Shown piece after piece: positions 9,598 to 18,927 of a stretch of 64,000 bases of DNA (within the stretch, counting starts at the first letter, position 1; each line of letters begins with the position of its first letter). Origin of the DNA: an uncultured Eubacteriales bacterium. Its GTDB lineage: Bacteria; Bacillota; Clostridia; Oscillospirales; UBA644. The stretch lies in assembly GCA_934501435.1 (NCBI GenBank), contig CAKSTW010000006.1, positions 62,001-126,000 of the forward strand, given 5' to 3'. The notes under the pieces were generated by a model. That model had not been told where the DNA came from. It made no database searches and saw nothing but the letters and a program-made list of their open reading frames with translations. The translations under genes and the position numbers were made by a program.

Positions 9598-10314
9598 ATG
9601 GCAAAGAAAATATACGTCGTTGACGACGAGCAGAACATAAGAGAAATAATATGCTCCTATCTTAAAAAAGAGGGCTTTGAAACAAAAGAATTCGTAGACG
9701 GCGAAAGTCTGCTTGCCGAGATCGAAAATTCCGATTATCCCGATATGTTCATAATAGATATTATGATGCCCGGAATTTCGGGTTTTGAACTTTGCAACGC
9801 CATAAGAAAAAAGGAAAACACACCCATTATCATAGTTTCCGCGCGCGACGAAGAACTCGACAGGATCCTCGGCATTGAAATGGGCGCCGACGACTATCTT
9901 ATGAAGCCTTTCTCCCCCAGAGAACTTGTCGCGAGAGTAAACGCAATCTTCCGCAGAATAGACGGAAACGGCAGAGAAATAAAGGCGACCTTACCCGAAT
10001 GCCGCGATATCAAGATATATCCCGAAGAAAGACGTATCGTCAAAGTATCGGAAAAAGCCGAAGAAGACATAGCGTTCACCGCCATGGAGTTCAACTTCAT
10101 CTATTTCATGGTAACGAACAAAAACAAAGTCTTCAACAGAGACCAGCTTCTCCAGCAGATCTGGGGATACCAGTATACGGGAGAAGACACAAGAGCCGTC
10201 GATGACCTTGTAAAGAGAATAAGAAAGAAACTCGACGCCGCAAATACCGAATTCTCGATAGAGACGGTCTGGGGTTACGGGTATAAAGTCACCGACGCTT
10301 CGGCAAAACAGTAA
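9598..10314 (+). CDS. OmpR/PhoB-family response regulator
   Basis: A 238-residue DNA-binding regulator. The receiver domain (1-120) has the acidic pair DDE near residue 9, the phosphoacceptor Asp in IIDIMMPG (about 53), the switch Ser in VSARDEE and the conserved Lys in MKPFSP (about 102). Residues 130-235 form a winged helix with the typical ending ETVWGYGYKV. The start follows CGGAGG. It is 15 bases upstream of its histidine kinase, so the pair is one operon. The signal and target genes are not apparent. The adjacent membrane-protein genes are candidates only by proximity. Confidence 0.95.
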   Translation: MAKKIYVVDDEQNIREIICSYLKKEGFETKEFVDGESLLAEIENSDYPDMFIIDIMMPGISGFELCNAIRKKENTPIIIVSARDEELDRILGIEMGADDYLMKPFSPRELVARVNAIFRRIDGNGREIKATLPECRDIKIYPEERRIVKVSEKAEEDIAFTAMEFNFIYFMVTNKNKVFNRDQLLQQIWGYQYTGEDTRAVDDLVKRIRKKLDAANTEFSIETVWGYGYKVTDASAKQ

Positions 10315-10329
10315 ACGATCGGTCACGTC

Positions 10330-11703
10330 ATGAAATTCGGAATAAGAAAAAAAATAATTCTGTCCTTCTTTCTCGTAATTCTGATAATGTGTTCGGTAAC
10401 GATAGTCTTTATCCGATTTTTCGCGGTAGGCTATATGAACAGCGAAGCAGGCAATATCCTGAAAAAAGAAGCGACGGAATTCGCCGATATTCTCTCCGAC
10501 ACCGCAAACACCGACTACTCGATGGGAATTCTCAAAGCGAGATTCGATACGAAGATATATTACTTCAACTATTCGATGTATCTGCTCGACGCAAACGGCC
10601 ATATTGTGGCAGGATACAACACCGACGGAATAAATGCGGAACCTCCCGAACTCAACGCGATCTTTGAAAACAACGTAACACAGCCCGGTTCGAAAGTTAT
10701 CACGATAGCAAAAAAGGATTATTCTTTCTATATCAAGCCCATAATAAACTTTTATACCGGTAATATCGTAGGATACGTCGCGCCGTTCTATTCGGCAAAG
10801 CCCCTTATAAACGACGACGTCCTCGTCACGTTCTGTATTTTCACGGTATGTATCGCCGCGTTTTTCTCGATAATTCTGGGATGTCTGCTCTCCTGGCCGC
10901 TGACAACGAACATTTACAAGCTCAAAAAACGCACAAAACTCATTGCGGAGCGTAAATACGACGAATATATCCCGATACGCTCGAACGACGAATTGAAAGA
11001 ACTTTCGAACAGTATCGAAGACATGGTCAGAAACATAAAGGAATACGATCTCGGACAGAAAACGTTTTTACAGAACGCTTCCCACGAACTCCGCACGCCG
11101 CTGATGTCGATCCGCGGTTATATGGAGGGTATTTCCGACGGTGTTTTCGATTACGATAAGATAAGCCCGGAAATAACGGCGCAGATAGTCAGACTCGAAA
11201 AGATAGTCGAACAGATACTTTATCTTTCCAAGATCGAAACGGCTCACGTTATGGATTTTGAAAAGATGAAGATATCCGATCTTTACAGTGAAGTCGAAAG
11301 CAGAGTCAGAGGACTTCTCCGGGAGAACGGAAAAGAACTTGAAATAAAGCCTTACGAAGACGCGGACATCTCCGTCGACGGGGACAATTTTGCCACGGCG
11401 ATAACAAATATCATCTCAAACTGTTCGAGATATTCAAAGGAAAAGATCGTTCTTGAAACAGTTTCCGACAGAAAGACTCTTTTAATAAAAATTTACGACG
11501 ACGGACCGGGAATTCTTCCCGACGAACTCCACCACATTTTCGAAAGATTTTACAGAGGGAAAGCCGGGAAACACGGACTCGGACTTTCGATAACAAAGGC
11601 GATCGTACAGTCCCACGGCGGAAACGTGGAGGCAAGGAACCGCACCGAAAACGGAATAATCACGGGCGCGGAATTCACGATATCCTTACCACTGAAAAAA
11701 TAA
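10330..11703 (+). CDS. Sensor histidine kinase
   Basis: A 457-residue membrane kinase with two membrane segments (about 11-33 and 163-187) flanking an extracytoplasmic sensor of about 130 residues rich in Tyr and Asn, then a HAMP linker (188-240), a HisKA domain with SHELRTPL (phospho-His252), and a HATPase domain with NIISNCSRYS (N box), DDGPGI (G1) and KHGLGLSI (G2). All catalytic motifs are intact, so it should autophosphorylate and transfer to the adjacent regulator. The sensor fold resembles a generic double-Cache-like or PAS-like periplasmic loop, but I cannot name the ligand. It is followed by a strong terminator. Confidence 0.94.
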   Translation: MKFGIRKKIILSFFLVILIMCSVTIVFIRFFAVGYMNSEAGNILKKEATEFADILSDTANTDYSMGILKARFDTKIYYFNYSMYLLDANGHIVAGYNTDGINAEPPELNAIFENNVTQPGSKVITIAKKDYSFYIKPIINFYTGNIVGYVAPFYSAKPLINDDVLVTFCIFTVCIAAFFSIILGCLLSWPLTTNIYKLKKRTKLIAERKYDEYIPIRSNDELKELSNSIEDMVRNIKEYDLGQKTFLQNASHELRTPLMSIRGYMEGISDGVFDYDKISPEITAQIVRLEKIVEQILYLSKIETAHVMDFEKMKISDLYSEVESRVRGLLRENGKELEIKPYEDADISVDGDNFATAITNIISNCSRYSKEKIVLETVSDRKTLLIKIYDDGPGILPDELHHIFERFYRGKAGKHGLGLSITKAIVQSHGGNVEARNRTENGIITGAEFTISLPLKK

Positions 11704-11709
11704 AAAAAC

Positions 11710-11745
11710 GGCCTCGGAAATTTTTTTTCCGAGGTCAATTTTTTT
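11710..11745. terminator. Bidirectional terminator
   Basis: Stem GGCCTCGGAAA pairs with TTTCCGAGGTC (one G-T pair) around a T-rich loop, then a run of T residues. It serves the kinase gene and, from the other side, the convergent membrane-protein gene, whose last codon overlaps the tract. Confidence 0.9.
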
Positions 11746-12334
11746 ATGATTTGAACATTTTCTTGATCTTTTCTATCTTGTCTCCGATAAAGACAATGTT
11801 TTTGTATCCGACGATATAACCTATCCCCGCGCCGACCGCGCACAGAAGGTATATTACCGTAAAGACCGTCGACGAGACCCAGAGGTGAGACATATTTCCG
11901 CCCATGGTCTGCGATATGTCGATATCGGGAAGAAACATACTGACGGCAAAAGACACCGCCGCCGAAAAAACAACTTTTACGACGCTTATTATTATAACGA
12001 AAATATTTTTCGACTGCGTATCGAAAAACATCGGAAGATAGTTTACGATAAGCAAAAACGCAAGAACTATTCCCGAAGAAATAAAACCTTTCGCCCTGTT
12101 CTCTTTAATGAGACCTATCTCGACCCTGTTCCTGTCCCTGACGCCCTCGTTCCACATCGTAAGAACGAAGAAATACATCAGCATTATAAAATAAAATACG
12201 GCAAGTACGGGACGGAGAACGTTCGGCGCCATGCTCGAAAGCGGATAGGACATAAACGCAAGCACGCAGACGAGAACGACTCTCGCAAAAAGATAAAGCG
12301 CGCCCTTGAGCGTAAGAACGACGTCTTTTGACAT
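11744..12334 (-). CDS. Four-helix membrane protein of unknown function
   Basis: A 196-residue protein that I do not recognise. Start is ATG 12334 (MSKDVV), behind AGAGGTGAT; the in-frame start at 12397 is upstream of the promoter at 12353-12381. Hydrophobic segments lie at about 10-27, 40-60, 85-102, 115-136 and 150-175, with a basic tail (KIEKIKKMF). No enzymatic motif is visible. Divergent from yunB, convergent with the kinase gene, and transcribed alone. Confidence 0.75.
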   Translation of the reverse strand: MSKDVVLTLKGALYLFARVVLVCVLAFMSYPLSSMAPNVLRPVLAVFYFIMLMYFFVLTMWNEGVRDRNRVEIGLIKENRAKGFISSGIVLAFLLIVNYLPMFFDTQSKNIFVIIISVVKVVFSAAVSFAVSMFLPDIDISQTMGGNMSHLWVSSTVFTVIYLLCAVGAGIGYIVGYKNIVFIGDKIEKIKKMFKS

Positions 12335-12352
12335 ATTATCACCTCTTATTTT

Positions 12353-12381
12353 ATTGTAACAGAAACAGAACCGAAAATCAA
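12353..12381 (-). promoter_or_regulatory. Promoter for the four-helix membrane protein
   Basis: Minus strand: TTGATT (12381-12376), 17-base spacer, TACAAT (12358-12353), about 20 bases before the start codon. It lies back to back with the yunB promoter, 33 bases away. Confidence 0.8.
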
Positions 12382-12414
12382 CCGTAAAAAGCGGCATTTT
12401 AATGAATTAAATTA

Positions 12415-12443
12415 TTGACTTTATTTTTTCGGTATGATATACT
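12415..12443 (+). promoter_or_regulatory. Extended -10 promoter for the yunB-ligA operon
   Basis: TTGACT (12415-12420), 17-base spacer ending in TGA, TATACT (12438-12443). The predicted RNA start is near 12450, which leaves the ATG at 12468 with almost no leader and supports the TTG start at 12489. Confidence 0.85.
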
Positions 12444-12488
12444 TAAACATATATATTATCTCATATAATGCCTTATGGGGTGATATTA

Positions 12489-13109
12489 TTGAGAAACCGA
12501 AGACCTAAAAGACTTATTTTCTTTACGGTGATTTTTGCGGCGTCTCTCATAATTTCGGCAGTCGTCGAAAAAAGGGCGATACCGTTGCTTGAATATTACG
12601 CAAAAGCCCAGGGCGCTTCAACAGCGTCCGAAATAATAAACGAAACGGTTGCAAAAACCGTCGAAAGCGAAGACGGAGAGGCTGTTGTCTCCTGCGAAAA
12701 AGACGGGGACGGAAAGATAAAAACCATAAATATCGACGCCGAAAAACTCAATGTGCTTAAAGCAAAACTTACGGCAAACACCGTTAAAAGTCTTCGGAAA
12801 ATCGAAAATTCGGATATTGAAATTCCCGTGGGAACGCTTACCGGTACAGGGCTTTTTTTCGGAAGAGGGCCGAAACTCAGGCTGAAACTCATTCCCGAAG
12901 GAGAAGTCCGCGGCGATATAGAGACCGACTTTGTTTCATCGGGCGTAAACCAGACGCTTCATCGGATATATTGGAGGCTTGACACCGAGTTTTTCGTCAT
13001 TCTGCCGGACAAAACGGTGAATTTCGAAGTAAACGAAAGGTTTTTGCTTTCGGAAACGGTAATAATAGGCGATATTCCGCAGGTATATTTCCGCAATCAA
13101 GGAGACTGA
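12489..13109 (+). CDS. yunB: Sporulation protein YunB
   Basis: A 206-residue protein with an N-terminal membrane anchor (about 8-28). The conserved block IPVGTLTGTGLFFGRGPKL, followed by GVNQTLHRIYW, is diagnostic of the YunB family, which in Bacillus is made under sigma-E in the mother cell and is needed for normal spores. I choose TTG 12489 because it follows GGGGTGAT at good spacing; ATG 12468 has no ribosome-binding site. The promoter visible here looks like sigma-A, so control may differ from Bacillus. It lies one base upstream of ligA, an unusual partner for a sporulation gene. Confidence 0.88.
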   Translation: MRNRRPKRLIFFTVIFAASLIISAVVEKRAIPLLEYYAKAQGASTASEIINETVAKTVESEDGEAVVSCEKDGDGKIKTINIDAEKLNVLKAKLTANTVKSLRKIENSDIEIPVGTLTGTGLFFGRGPKLRLKLIPEGEVRGDIETDFVSSGVNQTLHRIYWRLDTEFFVILPDKTVNFEVNERFLLSETVIIGDIPQVYFRNQGD

Positions 13110-13110
13110 A

Positions 13111-15090
13111 ATGCAGCAGAAGATAAAAGAACTTACCGAAAAACTCAAATATTACAGCAAAAAATACTACGTTGACGACGAACCCGAGATATCGGATTAC
13201 GAATACGACATGCTTCTGCGCGAACTTTCGGCGCTCGAAAAGGAATATCCTAAATTCAAACTGCCCGACTCCCCCACGGAAAGAGTCGGCGGCGAAGCGA
13301 TAAAAGAATTTTCACAGGTCGCGCATGCGGTAAAAATGGAAAGTTTACAGGACGCTTTTTCGGAAGACGAAATACGGGCTTTCGACGAAAAGATAAAATC
13401 GAAATTCCCCGACGCAAAATACGTCGTCGAATATAAAATAGACGGGCTTTCCGTCTCCCTCGAATACAGGAACGGGATATTCGTCAGAGGAGCGACCCGA
13501 GGCGACGGCAATATCGGCGAAGACATAACCGCAAATCTGAAGACAGTACGGGATATTCCGCTTGCGATCGATCCGTCCGTTCCGTATCTTCTCGTCAGAG
13601 GCGAAGTGTATATGCCGAAAAAATCCTTTGCCGCGCTGAACGAAAAAAGAGACGAAGAAGGGCTTTCCCTTTTTGCAAACCCGAGAAACGCCGCGGCGGG
13701 CTCTTTACGACAGCTCGACAGCAAGATAACGGCGGAAAGGAACCTCGGTATTTTTATTTTCAACATTCAGGCGTCCGACGGATTCGATTATAACAACAGT
13801 CATAAACAGGGGCTTGAAAAACTCAGAGCTCTCGGATTTACCGTAAGTCCGGAGACTCCGATATTTTCCGATATCGAAGACGTTATCGCCGAGATATACG
13901 CGCTCGGAAAACGCCGCGCCGAGTTGCCTTTCGATATTGACGGAGCGGTAATAAAAGTCGATGATATAACCGAAAGACAGGCTCTCGGCAGCACGACGAA
14001 AGTCCCGAAATGGGCGATCGCGTTCAAATATCCACCCGAACAGAAAGAAACGGTCCTCCGCGAAATAAAAATAAACGTCGGAAGAACGGGAGTCCTCACT
14101 CCCCTTGCGGTTTTCGACCCTGTTGTCGTCGCGGGCAGCACCGTAAGCAAAGCGACTCTTCACAATATTGATTTTATAAGGCAGAAAGACGTCCGTGTGG
14201 GAGATACGGTCGTTATCCAGAAAGCGGGCGACATAATTCCCGAAATAGTCAGCGTAAAAAAAGAAAAACGTCCCGAAAATTCCGAAGAATTCAAAATGCC
14301 CGACGTCTGCCCCGCCTGCGGCGAAAGAGTTTTCAAAGATGAGGACGGACCTTTCGTCCGCTGCATCAACGGTTCGTGTCCCGCGCAGACTGTCCGCAAC
14401 ATAATCCATTTCGTCTCAAAAAGCGCTATGGATATAGACGGACTCGGAGAAATGCAGATAGCGCGGCTTGCCGAACTCGGAATAATAACCGACGCGTCCG
14501 ACCTCTATTTTCTGACCGCGGAAAAGCTCTCGAACCTTGACAGATACGGCGAGAAATCGATCTCAAACCTGCTTGAAGCGATCGAAAGATCAAAAGACAA
14601 CAATCTTGACAGGCTCATAAACGCTCTCGGAATAAGAGAAGTCGGCGAAAAAGCCGCAAAAATTCTTGCGGCACGGTTCGGAAACATCGAAAACCTTGAA
14701 AAAGCGACCGTCGAAAAACTTGTCGGAGCCGAAGACATCGGACCCGTTACGGCAGAATATATTACCGAATATTTTTCCGAAAAAAAGAATTCCGAACTTA
14801 TGGAAAAACTGAAAAAAGCGGGGGTAAACACCGTATACCGCGAAGAGACAGTCGACTCCGGATTTGAAGGACTGACCTTCGTTCTTACCGGAACTCTTGA
14901 AAATTACTCAAGGGACGAAGCGACCGCCCTTATCGAGGCAAAGAAGGGCAAAGTTTCGGGTTCGGTATCGAAAAAGACCTCTTTTGTTATTGCGGGAGAA
15001 AAAAGCGGCAGCAAAGAAGAAAAAGCTCGGCAGCTCGGTATTCCCGTCATTTCGGAAGCCGACTTTGAAAAAATGCTCGGCAATTCATAA
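13111..15090 (+). CDS. ligA: NAD-dependent DNA ligase
   Basis: Full-length LigA (659 residues). Order: NAD-binding Ia domain (SKKYYVDDEPEISDYEYD, 16-33), adenylation domain with catalytic Lys109 in KIDG, OB fold, zinc finger (CPACGERVF and CINGSCPAQ, about 400-425), helix-hairpin-helix repeats and a C-terminal BRCT domain (from about 585, GLTFVLTGTLENYSRDEA). It seals nicks in replication and repair using NAD. The ATG follows AAGGAG. No motif is missing. Confidence 0.98.
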   Translation: MQQKIKELTEKLKYYSKKYYVDDEPEISDYEYDMLLRELSALEKEYPKFKLPDSPTERVGGEAIKEFSQVAHAVKMESLQDAFSEDEIRAFDEKIKSKFPDAKYVVEYKIDGLSVSLEYRNGIFVRGATRGDGNIGEDITANLKTVRDIPLAIDPSVPYLLVRGEVYMPKKSFAALNEKRDEEGLSLFANPRNAAAGSLRQLDSKITAERNLGIFIFNIQASDGFDYNNSHKQGLEKLRALGFTVSPETPIFSDIEDVIAEIYALGKRRAELPFDIDGAVIKVDDITERQALGSTTKVPKWAIAFKYPPEQKETVLREIKINVGRTGVLTPLAVFDPVVVAGSTVSKATLHNIDFIRQKDVRVGDTVVIQKAGDIIPEIVSVKKEKRPENSEEFKMPDVCPACGERVFKDEDGPFVRCINGSCPAQTVRNIIHFVSKSAMDIDGLGEMQIARLAELGIITDASDLYFLTAEKLSNLDRYGEKSISNLLEAIERSKDNNLDRLINALGIREVGEKAAKILAARFGNIENLEKATVEKLVGAEDIGPVTAEYITEYFSEKKNSELMEKLKKAGVNTVYREETVDSGFEGLTFVLTGTLENYSRDEATALIEAKKGKVSGSVSKKTSFVIAGEKSGSKEEKARQLGIPVISEADFEKMLGNS

Positions 15091-15117
15091 ATTTTTTATA
15101 ACAATCGCTCCGGACTA

Positions 15118-15147
15118 TTGATTTTATACCTCCGTATATGTTAAAAT
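15118..15147 (+). promoter_or_regulatory. Probable promoter for cdaA-cdaR
   Basis: TTGATT (15118-15123), 18-base spacer, TAAAAT (15142-15147). Spacing is one base long of ideal; no terminator separates it from ligA, so some read-through is likely. Confidence 0.6.
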
Positions 15148-15185
15148 AAATACGGAAAACGCCAGAGAAAACGGAAGGTGACGCC

Positions 15186-16073
15186 ATGAACTTTTGGGAT
15201 TATATGATTTCGATAATTACCAATATCCAATTTTCGGACATCGTGGATATTCTTTTGCTCTCGATATTTATTTACGTTATTCTGAAATTCGTACGAGAGA
15301 CGAGAGCGGCACAGTTTCTTAAGGGAATAGTCTTGATTTTCATTCTTTGGTTTCTCACCTCGTGGTTCAAACTTTACGCCGTCCACAGTATCCTGAACCT
15401 CATTCTGAGCAGCGGGATCATTGCGATAATAATTCTTTTCCAGCCGGAAATAAGGTCTATGCTCGAAAAATTCGGAAGGCGCGGCTTCAAGGCGTTTTCG
15501 AACCTCGGCGACCTTGTAATAACAAAAGAAGGCGACAGCAAAAATCTTTCGATGATAAACGCGATAGTTTCGGCGACCACGAATATGGCGATAACGAAAA
15601 CGGGCGCTTTAATGGTCATCGAAAGAGATACGAAACTCGGAGATATTGTCAAAACGGGAACGACCATCGACGCCGACCCGTCATCTTCTCTTATTCTGAA
15701 CATTTTCTATCCGAACACTCCCCTTCACGACGGCGCCGTTATTTTCAGAGACGGAAGAATTCTTTCCGCCGGATGTTTTCTTCCCCTTTCATCGGCGAAT
15801 ATGGAGGATAATCTCGGAACAAGACACCACGCCGCGCTCGGAGTTTCCGAAATTTCAGACGCGATAGTCGTCGTTGTTTCCGAAGAAACGGGAATTATTT
15901 CGGTGACAGCCGACGGAAAAATAAAAAGAAGAATAACTCCCGACGCGCTTTCTTCGATTCTCAAGTCCTATCTCATATCCGAAACGGAAGAGAAAAAAGA
16001 TATACTTAAAACGATTTTCAAAGACCGCAATCCCCTCTTGAAGAAAAAGAAAAAATCTCAGAAAAAGCAGTGA
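15186..16073 (+). CDS. cdaA: Diadenylate cyclase CdaA (c-di-AMP synthase)
   Basis: Membrane diadenylate cyclase, 295 residues. Three N-terminal membrane helices (about 18-36, 44-62, 66-86) precede the DAC domain with HDGAVIF (Asp182-Gly-Ala) and GTRHHAALG (212-220). It condenses two ATP into c-di-AMP, which controls potassium and osmolyte balance and wall stress. The second motif is usually GTRHRAA; here the last Arg is His, a conservative change. Start ATG follows GGAAGGTG. It is 13 bases upstream of its regulator cdaR, the standard arrangement in Firmicutes. Confidence 0.96.
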   Translation: MNFWDYMISIITNIQFSDIVDILLLSIFIYVILKFVRETRAAQFLKGIVLIFILWFLTSWFKLYAVHSILNLILSSGIIAIIILFQPEIRSMLEKFGRRGFKAFSNLGDLVITKEGDSKNLSMINAIVSATTNMAITKTGALMVIERDTKLGDIVKTGTTIDADPSSSLILNIFYPNTPLHDGAVIFRDGRILSAGCFLPLSSANMEDNLGTRHHAALGVSEISDAIVVVVSEETGIISVTADGKIKRRITPDALSSILKSYLISETEEKKDILKTIFKDRNPLLKKKKKSQKKQ

Positions 16074-16086
16074 ACGGGGATATGAT

Positions 16087-17364
16087 ATGAAAATGAAACG
16101 CTTTATCGGACGGATTGTCCGTCTTTACAATAAAATAATTCACAGCAATCTGTTTTTGCGGATACTTTCGCTGCTCCTCGGAATTATCGTCTGGTTTTCG
16201 ATAATCAACGTCGTAAATCCTCAAAACGAAACGGTCGTCAAGGTACCCATACAGATAGATATGACGGGATCGATACCCGAACATTACGGGCTTTCCCTGC
16301 TGAATCAAGATGAACCGATATATACGACGGTCAAGGTAAAAGGACCGCGAACGAATATCTTCACCTTTAACAATTCGGAAATCACGGCGACCGCAAATCT
16401 TTCGTCGGTAACCGAAGCGGGAACCTATTCGATAGATATTCAGGTCAAAAGCGAAGACAACAATCTTGAGATCGTCTCGGTCGAACCGTCTTCGGTGTTC
16501 CTCGAATTCGACAAGATAGTGACCCGCAGTTTTGACGTTTCCCTTGATTTCACGGGAGAAGTCGCGGAAGGTTATGTGATGACCGACAGCCAGGTCTACC
16601 CGAAAACCGTTGAGATAAAAGGACCGGAAAACACGGTCGCAAATATTTCAAGGGTATATATCCCCGCCAATATCGAAAACAGGACCGAAGGTCAGAAATC
16701 GGCCTCGGACGTTATAGTGGAAAATGTCGACGGAACTATTGCCGACAAGAGCAAGTTTACGATTTCTTCCGAAAAAGTAAGTTACTCCTACGATATTTAT
16801 TACATGAAGACCCTCCCGCTGACGATCGACCGCAAAAACTATATAGGCGGCGATGAAACAAGTTATACAAAAGTCGAGATCTCACCGCAGAACGTAACTG
16901 TTTACGGAGAGAAAGCGGTTCTTGACGCAATGACCGAAGTCAAACTCGACAATGTGATTTCTCTTGATTCGATAACGGGAAAGAGCCAGGCTTACGTCTT
17001 TACGCTTCCCGAAAACGATACTTTCTCCTATCTGCAGGGGCAGGACGTTACGGCAAACGTCACCGTTACGTTCGACAACAGCGTAAGAACACAGATATAT
17101 AAACTTTCAAAATCGAGAATATCGAAATTTGCGTTTGTAAATCTGCCCGAAGGAAAAACAGCGACGGTAAGGACCTCGTCGTTACAGATCCCCGTCCGTT
17201 CCCTGTCTTCATACCTGAACAATATTTCGTATTCGATGATAAACGGAACAATAGACTTTTCCCAGAAGAACGATAAGGGACAGTACCTTGTAAACATCAC
17301 CATCGACACCTCGTCCCCGTACGGAATTACCCAAAGGATATATGTTGACGTAGACTTGTCGTAA
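16087..17364 (+). CDS. cdaR: CdaA regulatory protein CdaR (YbbR repeats)
   Basis: A 425-residue extracytoplasmic protein with one N-terminal membrane anchor (about 20-41) followed by tandem YbbR domains, each about 80 residues; I count four, with related strands such as VKGPRTNIFTF, IKGPENTVANI and VYGEKAVLDAM. It binds CdaA and tunes c-di-AMP production. The ribosome-binding site is weak (GGGGAT). In many Firmicutes glmM follows; here a terminator and a flavoprotein follow instead. Confidence 0.93.
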   Translation: MKMKRFIGRIVRLYNKIIHSNLFLRILSLLLGIIVWFSIINVVNPQNETVVKVPIQIDMTGSIPEHYGLSLLNQDEPIYTTVKVKGPRTNIFTFNNSEITATANLSSVTEAGTYSIDIQVKSEDNNLEIVSVEPSSVFLEFDKIVTRSFDVSLDFTGEVAEGYVMTDSQVYPKTVEIKGPENTVANISRVYIPANIENRTEGQKSASDVIVENVDGTIADKSKFTISSEKVSYSYDIYYMKTLPLTIDRKNYIGGDETSYTKVEISPQNVTVYGEKAVLDAMTEVKLDNVISLDSITGKSQAYVFTLPENDTFSYLQGQDVTANVTVTFDNSVRTQIYKLSKSRISKFAFVNLPEGKTATVRTSSLQIPVRSLSSYLNNISYSMINGTIDFSQKNDKGQYLVNITIDTSSPYGITQRIYVDVDLS

Positions 17365-17370
17365 ATTTAA

Positions 17371-17396
17371 GGAGACGGTTTTCCGTCTCCTTTTTT
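17371..17396 (+). terminator. Terminator between cdaR and the flavoprotein gene
   Basis: Perfect stem GGAGACGG / CCGTCTCC, loop TTTT, then six T residues. The next gene's GAGG site begins immediately after it, so the terminator either attenuates read-through or a promoter I cannot see lies inside cdaR. Confidence 0.88.
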
Positions 17397-17404
17397 GAGG
17401 AAAT

Positions 17405-18919
17405 ATGAAACTTTTACATAATATACGAAAGCCGATAGAGATATCGGAAACCGAAATATTTTCGGAGATAAAAAAGAAGTACGGGCTTCCCGACCTTACG
17501 GAGATGTCGGTATATAAGGAATCCGCAGACTGCCGACACGGAAAAATAAGCAAAGTTTATACCCTTGCGATCCGAACCGACAGAGATGACCCTGACTTTA
17601 CGGACGTTCCCGAATATTCGTTTCAGGCGGACGTTAAAAATAAAGACCTCAGGGTTCTTATCGTCGGAATGGGACCGTCGGGGCTTTTCTGCGCGAAAAC
17701 GCTTTCTGATTTCGGGCTGAATCCGACAATAATCGACAGAGGCGCGCCGGTCGAACAGAGAGTAAAAGACGTTGAAAATCTTTGGCAGGCAAACGTTCTG
17801 AACCCCGAAAGCAACGTTCAGTTCGGAGAGGGCGGCGCGGGAACTTTTTCGGACGGAAAACTTACATGTCGAAAAAACGACCCCAGAAGCAGAAAGATCC
17901 TTTCCGATTTCGTTTTATACGGGGCGCCCGAAAACATAGAAAAAGAGGCGCTGCCGCACATCGGAACGGACTTTCTGCAAAAGACCGTCGTAAACATGAG
18001 AAACGACCTTATAAAAAAAGGCGTGAAATTCGTTTATAACGCCTGTATGACAGATATTTCGACAGATGTATCAGGAAAAGCGACCGAAGTAAAGACGACC
18101 GCGGGAAGTTTTGCTTTTGACGTTCTTGTTCTCGCGCTCGGCAACGGCTCTTTCGACACATTTTCAATGCTGATGAAGAAAAACATGGCGTTTGAAACAA
18201 AACCGATGTCGTTCGGAATAAGACAGGAACATTTTCAGTCGGACGTCGACCGTGCAATCTACGGTAAAGCCGCAGGCAATCCGCTTTTGCCGCGCGCTTC
18301 ATATTCTTTTTATACACACCTTGATAAAAATACCTGCGTATATACTTTCTGTATGTGTCCGGGCGGAAAAGTAGTAAATTCCTCTTCGCTTGAAGGTAGA
18401 CTCACAACGAACGGAATGAGCGATTTTTCAAGAGACGGACAAAACGCAAACTCGGCTTTGCTCGTCTCTTTTGCCCCGAATTCCGTATCCGAAGCGCTTG
18501 AATTTCAGAAAGCAACGGAAGAAAAGGCGTTCCGCGCCGCGGGAGGTGCTTTCCCCGTTTCGGCAAAAATTACAAAAAAGAGTACGAAAACGAAGGTTTT
18601 GCCGACAGTTCTTCCGAATTACGAGTTTGCGGACTTCACCGATATCTTCACGCCGCACTTTATTTCGGCTCTTGAAAAAGGCTCGGATATATTCCATAAA
18701 AAGATATTTGCAAATACTGCGTTCGAACGCCCTATATTTACAGCCCCCGAAACGCGCACGTCTTCCCCGCTGCGATTAAAAAGGGATAAAGAAACGTTGA
18801 AATCTCTTTCCCACGAAAATATTTACCCCTGCGGAGAGGGCGCCGGATACGCAGGCGGGATAATGTCTTCTGCAATAGACGGAATAAAAATTGCAGAAAA
18901 AATTCTGACTTCATATTGA
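17405..18919 (+). CDS. COG2509-type FAD-dependent oxidoreductase
   Basis: A 504-residue flavoprotein. After an 80-residue basic N-terminal region typical of this family comes the dinucleotide-binding motif VGMGPSGLFCA (about 87-97), then QFGEGGAGTFSDGKL and near the C-terminus PCGEGAGYAGGIMSSAIDG, all hallmarks of COG2509 dehydrogenases. The substrate is unknown. The start has a GAGG site six bases upstream. The final TGA overlaps the upstream region of the next gene, so the two are probably co-translated. Confidence 0.88.
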   Translation: MKLLHNIRKPIEISETEIFSEIKKKYGLPDLTEMSVYKESADCRHGKISKVYTLAIRTDRDDPDFTDVPEYSFQADVKNKDLRVLIVGMGPSGLFCAKTLSDFGLNPTIIDRGAPVEQRVKDVENLWQANVLNPESNVQFGEGGAGTFSDGKLTCRKNDPRSRKILSDFVLYGAPENIEKEALPHIGTDFLQKTVVNMRNDLIKKGVKFVYNACMTDISTDVSGKATEVKTTAGSFAFDVLVLALGNGSFDTFSMLMKKNMAFETKPMSFGIRQEHFQSDVDRAIYGKAAGNPLLPRASYSFYTHLDKNTCVYTFCMCPGGKVVNSSSLEGRLTTNGMSDFSRDGQNANSALLVSFAPNSVSEALEFQKATEEKAFRAAGGAFPVSAKITKKSTKTKVLPTVLPNYEFADFTDIFTPHFISALEKGSDIFHKKIFANTAFERPIFTAPETRTSSPLRLKRDKETLKSLSHENIYPCGEGAGYAGGIMSSAIDGIKIAEKILTSY

Positions 18920-18927
18920 GGGATACC

